A stretch of 64,000 nucleotides of DNA from Paenibacillus camerounensis (GTDB lineage Bacteria > Bacillota > Bacilli > Paenibacillales > Paenibacillaceae): positions 1 through 64,000 of the forward strand of contig NZ_CCDG010000023.1 of assembly GCF_000723885.1 (NCBI RefSeq). The letters are read 5' to 3'. Shown here piece by piece: positions 1 through 12,000 of this stretch (its first letter is position 1; each line of letters starts with the position of its first letter). The notes under the pieces were generated by a model that worked only from the letters and a program-made list of their open reading frames with translations, searched no databases and was not told the origin of the DNA. A program made the position numbers and the translations under genes.

Positions 1-80
1 CACAAATTCATTCCATTCAGTATATAGATCTGTGAGTTTGAAATCGGTTTGCCAATCGGGACACTTTCCGGTATTTCACT
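1..80. repeat. Copy 1 of an 80-bp identical intragenic repeat (A4 domain)
   Basis: These 80 bases are identical to 7531-7610, the corresponding part of the A2 domain about 7.5 kb away. Identity breaks at base 81. A third, diverged copy begins at 12001 in A1. This suggests intragenic module duplication or gene conversion. The repeat continues off the left edge by an unknown amount. Confidence 0.9.
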
Positions 81-3000
81 TTTCCCGTCATATTCCCAGT
101 GTGTGGCCTGGACTGTATTTTCTGTTGGTCCGAATGCATTGATATATCTGCCTCTGCCGCCGGATTTTTTTATAACTTCCGGGCTTGAGGCTGACCCTCC
201 CGTCGTTATTACGTTTACACCCTGCAGGTCAGTCAGCAGATAGAACTGCGGTGGTAATACTGTCATCGTTATTCCGCTTTGTTTTACAAATGCATTAAAT
301 CTTCCAATGTCTGAAATGATAGCTTGCGTCGGAATCGTCAGCCTGGCTCCTACCAATAAGGAAAGCGTCATTTCCCAAACCGAAGCATCAAATATATAGT
401 TTGCAAACTGTAGAATATTATCTTCCTCTGTTACTCTATATGTATCCAGCAAATAGGTTCTGAAGGATACAATGCCACTGTGTTTAATCAAAACCCCTTT
501 CGGTGTACCCGTTGTTCCCGAAGTGTAGATTACATAAGCCAAATCCTCAGGTTGGTTTACCTTCCCCGGGTTTGTGGACTCCCCACTCCAATTCTCCCTC
601 TCTGCGAGATCGATTATTGGCATACCCGCATTACATTTCAGGTCTGCCTGGTAGATAAGAATGGCTTTGGGCTGGCTATCCTGGAGCATGAACGCGATTC
701 TCTCTTCCGGAAAGGTAGGGTCTAACGGTACATAGGCCCCTCCCGCTTTCAGAATTCCATAGATCGCTGCAATCATCTCGATACTCCGCTCTGCCAGAAT
801 GGCAACGAAGTCATCCGGCTTCACCCCCATCTTGCGCAGTTTCCTTGCCAGCTGGTTGGCCTTTCGGTTTAGCTCGGCATAAGTAAGCTGCTCATCCCTG
901 AATACTACTGCTATATGATCAGGTGTTTTCTTAACCTGCTCCTCGAACAAATCTACGACGGTCTTGTCTATTGGATAATCGGTTGCCGTATTGTTGAACT
1001 CAAGGAGTTGATCCTTCTCTTGCTGGGTAATCAAGTCGATCTCAGAGACCCTTCTCTCAGGGTTGGCTGCAAACGACAGTAAAACAGCTTGAATTCTGGA
1101 AAGCATACTTTGTACTTCTTTCAATGCAAAGTGACTCGGATTATAAAGAATATCAAAGACCCATTGTTCACCAATAAAATATGTTTTTAAGGTTATTGCA
1201 TAGTTGGTTTGCTCGCGTCCCGAATCTAAAACAAACTGAAGCCCGTTTTCTCCGCCTTGCTGTTTCTCTTCGTTAACATAATAGTTATCGAAGGCAAACA
1301 GTACCTTGATCAGATCACCTTGTTGTTCAGTCAAGCCCTGAATGTCAGCGAGGGAACAATACGAGTACTGATCGCTCTCCGTCCCCTGCTCCTGAAGCTC
1401 AGCCCAGAGCTCCGAGACAGTCATTCCCACGCCGGATCTTATCCTAACCGGGATGGTATTGACGAATAGTCCAACAATCTTCTCTATCCCCCGAACATTT
1501 GCATTCCTTCCGGAAACAACCTTGCCGAATACAACATCTTTAATGTTGTTGTATTGCTGTAGTACAATCCCCCAAGCAGCCTCAGCCACTGTATTGATTG
1601 TGATTTGACAGGAAGCAGCTTTCTGAAGAAGTTGATTAGTAATTTCATCCGGAATTTTTATTCCGATTCGTTCCATCTGCTTATCCGTAGATTCGGGTTT
1701 TATCATAGGCTTGATTTCAGTAATCTCCTGATATTCGGAGAGTAAGTCACTCCAATAGGACAGCCCCATCTCACGGTCCTGCTTCTTGATCCAGTTAACA
1801 TATTCACCATAGGTCGCAGATTGATACCTTTCCTCTGCTGCCATACGCTCCATATCATACAAAATACTGCCGTTCTTCAATTTGTTGCAATAAGTTATGA
1901 AATCGCCAAACAGCATGTTAGAAGACCAGCCGTCAAATACAATGTGATGATAGCTCCAAAGAATCTTATATTCATCAGGACTGAGTACAATATGTTTAAC
2001 CCGAAGTAACGAATTATACTGCAAATCGAATCCGCGCTGGATGTTCAGATTAGCAAGTTCGGCAACCTTTAACTCCTGTTCTAGTTTTCCGAGTCCCGAG
2101 AGATCAATTGTTTCAAAGTCTACTTCCCGACTGGTCAACAGGATCTGTCTCGGCTTAGACAGCTGTTCGTGCACAATCGCCATTCGGAGCACGTTATGCC
2201 GCATAACAAGCAATTTTAGTACTTGCTGAATCTTTGCTTCGCTTATACCACCGCTGAACGCATAAACAAGCTGTGTGACATAGCTCGTCGATTGATGATC
2301 GGCGATGCTGTGATAGAGGATTCCCTCCTGTAAAGAGGTAAGCGGGAATATATCTTCCAATACAGATGGTTCTGCATACTGACGATGCAGTTCTAACAAA
2401 TCCTCCTCCGTCAGGTCATAAGCAGAATAATCTGACACGGTTTTCTCTATTGCTCCCTGAGTGCAGCAATATTTGATAGTTTCTATTAAATATTGCTGAT
2501 ATAGCTCAGCAAACCGTTCAACCATTTCAACAGCAAATCTGCTTCTGTCGTATTGAATCAGGAAGTTAAGCTTGCCGTCTGCGATGTATCCGTTCATGTC
2601 AATGATCCCAGACATTCCATTTTCCTCTGCAATACTCTTTCCTGTTGAGAAGAAGGCAGCTTTCGAGTCAGTATCCATTTGACCTAAATAGTTGAAATAA
2701 ATGTTAGCCGCAATATCCTGAAGCTCATACAATAGGCCGTAACCCAAACCATGTGAAGGTACTTTTCGCAACATATCTTTGTTCGAAATGATGCTTTTCC
2801 GGATCTCCTCATGGCATTCAACAATGATCGGATGCTTTATGGTAAACCAGCCAACAGTGCGATCAATATCTATCTTCTTATGAATTTCTTCCCGGCCGTG
2901 ACCTTCGAGACCGACGACAACTTTCATCTGACCCGTAAGCCTGCGAACTGCAAGACCAATGGTACTAATTAACAAATCGTTGATTTCTGTATTGAACGCC

Positions 3001-6000
3001 TTTCCTGCGCGCCGCACCAGTTGTTCCGTCTGTTCCTCATTAAAGCTGATCCTCACATTACCCAATCCCGTTTGTGTCCCGTTATCTTCCAAGTCAATTC
3101 TTCCATTGTTCATATTCGCCATTATTTCTGCCCAATATTGCTGCTCCTGTTTAAGCAGGCTGCTAGATTGGTATTCCTCTAACGCTTCTGCCCAATCCTT
3201 AAAGGAAGCAGTCTTCGGTGGTAGGGTTATCGGCTTTCCATCCTCTACCTGCCTCAATGCAGTCTGCAGGTCTTCCAACAGAATCTGCCACGAAACGGCG
3301 TCCACAATGAGATGATGCAAGCATAGGAAGAGAAAATTACCGGAATCTGTTTGGAAGAAAGCGGCTTTTATCATCGGCCCGTTCTCCAGATCAATACTGC
3401 TCTGGAGCTTGTTGCAGGCTGCCTCCATCTGGAGGGAAGCAGCAGTTGCAGCTCGGAGATCATACGTTTCAAAATCATATAGTCTGCTGTCGCTACTACT
3501 CAAAATCACCAATCTGCCATCCCGATAAATAGATCTAATGATATCATGATGTACTGCTAACGCATCAAGTGCCTTCCGAATGTGCGCTACATTATCTGTG
3601 TCGATTTCCAACATCACATCCTGGTTGTAGTGATGCGGCTTTTTAAGGCTGCGCGCTTCAAAGTCTTTGAGAATCGGTGTCGGAATGATACCTCCGGTTA
3701 CTTCTTGTTGCTCATAGTGGTTCTCATGAGTAACAACAACAGTGTGGGCGATTGCTTCAACGGTATATCGGCTCATGATGTCGCGGACAGATAATTCATA
3801 ATCAAGGCTTCTTAATTTCGAAACGATACGGATCGCCTTGATAGAATCCCCGCCAAGCTCGAAAAAGCTATCTTTGACACTTACAGCTTGTACTCTCAGC
3901 ATTTCACCGAATACCTGACACAATAATTCTTCAATCTTATTTCTCGGCAGCACGAATTCACTTGTGCTGTCGATGAATATCTGCGGCAGTGCCCGTTTAT
4001 CAAGCTTGCCGTTTTTCGTGGTCGGCAGCTTGTCTATCTGCATGAAAGAGGTTGGAAGCATGTATTCAGGAAGAATCTTTCTGAGTTCTTCCCGAACTTT
4101 AGATGTACTGATTTTTTCATCCGATACATAATACGCAAGAATCACTTTGTCACCGAATCCGTCTTCCCGCACAATTACTGCGTTGTCACGGATGGATTCA
4201 ATACTGCGAATCGCGTGAATTATTTCATCCAGCTCAATCCGGAATCCCCTGACTTTGACCTGCTCATCAATTCGGCCAATATATTCGATATTTCCGTCCG
4301 GCAACCATTTTGCAAGGTCACCTGTACGATATAGCTTCCCGTCACCAAAAGGATTATCAATGAATTTTTGCGCAGTCATCTCTGGCTTGTTCAGGTAACC
4401 ACGTGCAATCTGTTCACCCGCGATGCAAAGTTCTCCGGGAATTCCAATGCCACAAAGATTCATCCCGTTCATGATATAGATCTGTGTGTTGGCAAACGGC
4501 TTGCCAATCGGTATAAAGGTACTTTCATCCTTTGCGGAATACGGATACAATGTGCTTCCGACAGTTGCTTCCGTAGGCCCGTATTCATTAAGAATCACGA
4601 GATGAGGGCCGTAAATATGTTGAATCTCGCTTGCCACACCGCTTTCCAGCTTTTCGCCTCCGACTACAAGGCAGCACAGTTTCTCTAACGGCTTGTGGTT
4701 ATAGCTGCCGAGCAGCATTTTCAACTGCGAAGGCGTCATCTTGATAAATGTGTACTCTTTGTTGTTCATGATGCATCTTATGTCCATCTCTTTATCCCTG
4801 TGAATCAGATCAAGCGTGCCACCAAAACAGAGCGGCAGAAAAATAGAGGGTACCGTCAAGTCGAAGCTGTAGTTGGTGAACAAAGGCACCAGAATCTCAT
4901 TCCCTAGCAGGAACCGTTTGGCTGAATAAATCATATTTGTAGTCAGTGAATGGTGTTCAATCATTACGCCCTTCGGACGTCCTGTCGTCCCGGAAGTATA
5001 GATGCTGTATGCTAAATCATTGCTGGACACGTTCTTGTCCAGATTTGTTGAAGCACCTGTATAGAGATCAACAGAACTGAGATCGATACACTGAATCTTT
5101 GTTACCAACGGTACCTCGGCCTTTGCTGTCAAAATAACCTTTGGTTTACAATCGTCCACTATGTACTCGATCCTATCTTGAGGATATGTTGGATCGATGG
5201 GCACATAAGCACCGCCTGCCTTCAAGATGCCTAAGATTGCCACAATCATTTCCGTACATCTTTCAGCGATGATGGCTACAAAATCGTCAGGCTTGATGCC
5301 AATACCGCGAAGCTGCCTAGCCAGCTGGTTTGCTTTTTGATTCAGTTCCTCAAACGTAAGTTGTTCGTTACAGAAGAGGATTGCCGTGTTGTCCGGCTTG
5401 TTTCTGACCTGCTCTTCAAACAGATCTATGACCGTCTTATCGAGTGGATAAGCCATACTGGTATCATTAAAAGTCTGTTGGATCAATATTTTATCGGCCT
5501 TGGTGATGGTCTCAATCTCACTGATCTTTATTTCTGCATTAGCGGTTATCTGTTCCAGCAGGCCGATGAAATGTACAAGCATTCGCTCAATGCTGTCTGC
5601 TTTAAACAAATCCATACAGTATTCGAGTTCAATGCAGAAGCCTGTGCCTGTTTCAACAATGTCAAATTTAAGATCAAACTTGGACGTTGTACTTTCTTGT
5701 CTGACAGACTCTATTTCTGCGCATTGCATCTTAAGTTCTGGTTGCTCATTGTTTTGCAGTACCATCAGGACATCGAACAGCGGGTTTCTTGCCATATCCC
5801 GTCTAACTTGTACCGCATCAACCAGTTCTTCAAACGGATACTCCTGGTTGTCATATGCGTGCAGACATTTTTCTTTTATTTCGCTCAGAAACTCAGTAAA
5901 TGTTTTATTGCCTTCCGGATTCCCTCTCATAGCCAGGGTGTTAACAAACATTCCTAGAATATTCTCGGTATCTTTGTGCATTCGTCCGCTGAACAGACTA

Positions 6001-9000
6001 CCGACGATAATATCCTCCTGCCTGCTATACTTGCTCAGCAGGATCATAAGTGCTGAAAGGAACATCATATATTCAGTCGTACCGGTCCGCCTTGCAATCT
6101 CCTTAATTCTTTCCCCCAGTTCTCGGCCAGTGGTCGTATCAATAATGGCTCCATTGTAGCTCTGCATCTGCGGCCGTCTGTAATCAAGGGGCAAATCAAG
6201 TACAGGAATCTCATCCGAAAACTCACTGATCCAATAATCCTTTTGTGTTGAGAAGTCTTTCTTGCTGATCCATTCACTGTAATCCTTATATTGAAGCAGC
6301 GGAGGTTTGAGAGATTCGCCTTTATACAGTGCTACGAATTCACGGATGAACGTCGCCATACTCATGCCGTCACTGATAATATGATGCATGTCAAACATCA
6401 ACAAATGATCCTCTTCCCGCTTCACGAGCTTCATCCGTACAAGCGGAGCTTGCCCAAGGTCGAATGGTTGTACAAACTTCTTGAACTGTTCTGCTTCGGA
6501 CGTATCCTTGACTTCTAGAAATTCAAAGTCTACTTTTGTCGTTTTTCTCACTTCTTGCACAGGCTCTCCGTCAACCATTAAGAAATTGGTGCGCAAAATC
6601 TCATGACGATTAATCATTTTTTGCAATGCTGTCGTAATGGATTCAATGTTCACCAGACCCTTAATTTTAAAGGTTTGCGGGATATTGTAAGCAGTTCTGT
6701 CGATACCCATCTGGCATACAACATAAACCCTTTTTTGCGCAGATGACATGGAGTAGTATTTTTTTTCTTCTGCTGCTGTAATCGGTGTATAGGATACCAA
6801 TTCTCTTTCGGATAGTCGGATTGCTAAGCCTTCCGGCGTACGATTTGCAAATATTTCCTGAAGCGGAATGCGATATCCCGTTTTAGTTTCGATCGCATTG
6901 ACAAGTCTTACTGCACTCAGCGAATGACCGCCAAGTTCAAAGAAGCTGTCCTTAATACCCAATGAGGCAATGCCAAGAATCTCACTAAATAAAGCACACA
7001 CAATTCTTTCCGTTTCGTTTCTAGGTGCAACATATTCACGTGTACTCGTTACTTCGATTTCTGGAAGTGCCCGCTTATCGACCTTTCCGCTTCTTGTGAC
7101 CGGAATACTGTCCATTTGCATGAAGTATGCAGGGATCATATATTCCGGCAACGACGCTCCCAAGTTCTTCTTAAGTAGGGATTCGCTCATTTCTGTGTCG
7201 GATACGAAATAAGCACAGAGCGCAGAATCTCCCGATTGCTCTTTGGCAGCGATGACAGCTACATCCACAATTCCTTCTATATGTCGCATGGCACTTTCAA
7301 TCTCACCCAGTTCAATCCGGTAGCCTCGGATCTTAACCTGCTCGTCAATCCGGCCCTGGTATTCGATGTTGCCGTCGGGCAGCCATCTAGCCAAGTCTCC
7401 TGAGCGATACAGCTTACCTTCTCCAAACGGATTATCGATAAATTTCTCCGCTGTCAGCTCCGGTCTGTTCAGATAACCTCTTGCTAAGCCCGCACCGGCT
7501 ATACACAATTCTCCCGGAATTCCTATTCCGCACAAATTCATTCCATTCAGTATATAGATCTGTGAGTTTGAAATCGGTTTGCCAATCGGGACACTTTCCG
7601 GTATTTCACTCTTTCCATCATATTCCCAGTTAGTAGCCAGCACTGTATTTTCCGTCGGACCATAAGCATTAATATACTTGCAACGCCGGCCTGCTTTTTC
7701 GATAATTTCCACATTCGATGCAGACCCGCCCGTTGTCAGTGCCTTTAGACCGGTAAGCTCTGTCTGCACATAATACTGCGGCGGCAATAAGGTCAGCGTA
7801 ATTCCACTCTTATCCACAAACGCATTGAAGCTTCCCGTGTCCAAAATGATTTCCTTCGGGATTAGTGTCAACCTTGCTCCAAGCAGAAGCGATAGTGTCA
7901 TTTCCCATACTGCGGCGTCAAAGACGTAATTGGCAAACTGCAGGACGTTGTCCTGTTCGGTCACCTGATAAAGCTCCATTAGATGGGTACGCAGAGCGAC
8001 AATCCCTGAATGTTCCAGCATAACCCCTTTGGGCTGACCAGTAGTTCCTGACGTATAGATGACATAAGCTAAATTCTCAGGTCTGTTTACCTTTGTTGGA
8101 TTTGTAGAAACCCTTTGCCAGATTTCTGGCTCTGCAAGATCAATTACTGGTATTCCAATGTCATCTTTAAGTTCTGCCTGATAGACAAGAACAGCTTTGG
8201 GCTGGCAGTCTTTAAGCATGAATGCAATTCTGTCTTCCGGGTAGGTTGGATCTATCGGTACATATGCCCCTCCCGCTTTCAAAATACCGTAAATCCCTAC
8301 AATCATCTCGACGCTCCGCTCTGCCATAATGGCAACAAAGTCGTCCGGCTTTACGCCCCTTTCACGCAATTTACTAGCCAGCTGATTGGTTCTCTCATTC
8401 ATCTCTGAGTAGGTAATCTGCTGATCTTCGAATATTATTGCTACATTATCGGGTGTTTTCTTTACCTGCTCCTCGAATAAATCGACTATGGTCTGAGCAT
8501 TAGCATTGCCTGTATAGCTATGGTTGAACTCGTTGAGTATTTTTTCCTTGTCGTTATTATTTACTGCTTCGATATTGGAGGCTTTTTCCTCAGGATTTGC
8601 AGCAAACTCGCGCAACACTCTTTCAATCATTGCCAGAATGCTTTGAATCTCGCCTTGCACGTACTCATTTGGGTTATACATAATCTCAAAACGCAAGCAG
8701 CCATCCTCTACTCCGGCAATTACAGTTATTGCATAATTTGTTTTTTCTCGTACCGACTCAAGTTTAAGCTGCAGCCCATCAATGTTGTCTTGGGCTTTTC
8801 CTTCATCCAAGTGATTTTCAAATACGAAAAGTGACATTATCAAGCTTGATTTTTGTTTGGTTAATTCCTGAATTTCGGCAAGAGAACAATACGAATATGC
8901 GTTGCTTTTTGTCCCTTGCATTTGAAGCTCTTTGAATAGGTCTAAAATAATCGTATTTTCTTTATCACTCACTCTTACTGGTATTGTGTTAATGAATATC

Positions 9001-12000
9001 CCGACTATTTCTTCAATTCCTCTAACATCTGCATTTCTTCCCGATACAACCTTCCCAAACACAACATCTTTGGTAAAGCTATATTGCTGTAATACAATTC
9101 CCCATGCAGCTTCTGCTATTGTATTTATTGTTAAACGGTTAGATGAAGCCAATGAGAACAGAGTTTGACTTATTTCCTTTGAAACCTTTATCTTCTCTTG
9201 GGCTACTTTCCTGTCTGAAGGTACAGGCTTCATCACTGGTTTTATTTCCGATATTTCCTGATAATCTTCCAGTAAACTGTCCCAGTAGGAGATTCCAAGC
9301 TCTTTATCCTGCTTTTCAACCCACTTGATATACTCACTATATTCTGCTGTCCGATTCTTTTCTTTCAACACCATTTCTTCGACTTTATACAAACTTTCAT
9401 CGTTGTTAAGAGAATCGTAATAATTCTGAAAATCATTGCACAGCAACGATGAACACCAGCCGTCAATGATAATATGGTGATAACTCCATATCATTTTGCA
9501 GATGTTTTCACGAAGAATGATGTACTTTACTCGAAAAAGCGAATCTTCCTGCAAATCAAATCCGCGGTTTACATCAAGTGCCGCTATTTCAGCTATTTTA
9601 TTTTGCTGCTCATATTCTGCAAGCCCTGTTAAATCAATTCTTTCGAACTCAGGTTCTCTATTTAACAATACGACTTGTTTAGGGCGTTTAAATTCACCAA
9701 ATAAAATGGAGGATTTTAGCACCTCATGTCTCGTGGCAAGAAGTTTAAGTGCTTGTTTGATCTTACCTTCTTTAACTTCTCTGCTGATTTCAAAAACATT
9801 CTGTATGAAGTAATCTGTAGATTCAGTATTAGCTAGACTATGATATAGAATCCCTTCTTGTAAAGGCGAAAGCTCGTAAATGTCAACAATCTCCGTTTTA
9901 TCTACGAATCGGTTATATACCATTGATAGATCAGTCTGTGTTAACTCACTTGCTGAAAAATCCGAAGGGGTTTTAACCGTTTCTTGTTGATCAATACAAA
10001 ATTTGATACTTTCATTCAGGCTTTTTTTATACAAATTAGCAAGCTTCTGAACTGTCTCTGATGCAAAAAGACCGCAATCATATTTAATAGTGAACTTCAA
10101 TTCCCCTTGATGTATAACTCCACTAAAGAGTATATTCGTTGATAAATTATTTTCGTCCGCTAGGCGTTTTCCGGTTGCATTAACAACAGAAGCGTAGCCC
10201 TTCGATTCAGCATCCATTTGTCCCAAATAGTTAAAGAAAATATCTGCTGATATTTCCGGAAGACCCTCTTTTAGTAGGCCGTATCCCATCCCCTGATTTG
10301 GTACTTTTCTTAGCATTTCTTTGGTTGATATAATGCTGTCTTGTATAGTTCCACTGCATTCCACAATGATCGGATACATACTCGTGAACCAACCCACGGT
10401 TCTATCTATATCTATCTTTTTATGAATTCCCTCTCTTCCGTGTCCTTCCATCATTATGGATACTCGTTCTTGACCTGTACACCTTCTTACAGAAACCCCT
10501 AATGCACTTATTAGTAAGTCATTAATCTTTGTGTTAAATGCTTTACCGGCTTTATGTAATAGATTATATGTTTCTTCCTTGCCGAAACTCAGGCTTATAA
10601 CAGCATGCCCTGAGCCTGTCTCATTTCCGCTTGTCGCTAATTTACCTTCTTTAATTTTGGTTGTGATTATCTCCCAGTATGCTCTTTCCTTTTTCAGTTG
10701 CATACTCTCTTTGTATTCCCTGAGCGCTTCTCCCCATTCTTTATATGAAGCGGTCTTTAGAGGCAGCTCAATTTTGTTATCACCAGCCTTTATCTGCTTC
10801 ATACCGTTCTCAAAATCTTCCAGAAGAATACGCCAGGAAACCCCATCCACAACTAGATGATGCAGACATATGAACAGGTAATTTTTCGGCTCTGTTTTGA
10901 ATAATGCCACTTTCATTAACGGCCCGTTTTCCAAATCAAAGCTGCTTTGCAGTTTCGTACAAATCCCTTCAATATCTGCGTATCTATAATCATCATCTAT
11001 TAGGTCGAATATTTCAAAATCATACAGTCTACTCTCTTGTACACTTAATATGTCCAGCTGCCCGTTTCTGTAGACAGAACGAATGATATCATGGTGGACC
11101 GCCAATGCATCGATAACCTTCCTGATTTCCATTTCATTGTTTGTGTCAATCTCTATCAATATGTCTTGGTTAAAGTGGTTCGGCTTGGCCAGATTCCATG
11201 CTTCGAATTGCTGAATGATCGGAGTGGATACTACTTTCCCCGTAACTTCACTCTGTTCGTATTTATTTTCATAAGATGACTCCCTGACGCTGTATGCAAT
11301 TGCTTCAATTGTGTGTTTGCTCATGATGTCTTGAACAGAGACTTCAAATCCTTCACTTCTTATTTTTGATACGATTCTTATTGCCTTAATCGAATCTCCG
11401 CCTAACTCAAAGAAGCTATCTTCAACGCCTACTATTCCGATACCAAGAATTTCGCTAAATAACGCACACAAAATCTCTTCTGTTTCATTGCTTGGCGCAA
11501 CATACTCCCGCTTGCTCGTTATTTGGATTTGTGGAAGTGCCCTTTTGTCCAGCTTCCCGTTTCTTGTAACCGGAATACTATCTATTTGCATAATATATGT
11601 GGGAATCATATATTCCGGCAGCGACTCTCCAAGCGTCCGCTTAAGCTCGGATCCGCTTATCTCTTTGTCAGAGACAACATAAGCACAAATCGCAGGATTA
11701 CCTGAATGGTCTTCCCTGGCGATAACAGCTAAGTCTACAATCCCTTCTACACTTCTTATTGCACTTTCGATTTCACCTAGTTCAATTCGGAAGCCTCTGA
11801 TCTTGACCTGCTCATCAATCCGTCCCAAATACTCGATGTTTCCGTCAGAAAGCCATCTGGCCAAGTCTCCCGAACGATATAATTTTCCTTCTCCAAAAGG
11901 ATTATCGATAAATTTTTCTGCTGTAAGCTCGGGTCTGTTAAGATATCCTCTTGCCAAGCCTGCGCCAGCAATACATAGTTCTCCGGGAACACCTACTCCG

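Noticed and set aside
5337..6159. Long plus-strand open frames (206 and 219 codons) within the NRPS region
   Set aside because: They lie opposite the continuous NRPS frame, lack domains and have Leu/Ser-rich composition typical of antisense shadows.
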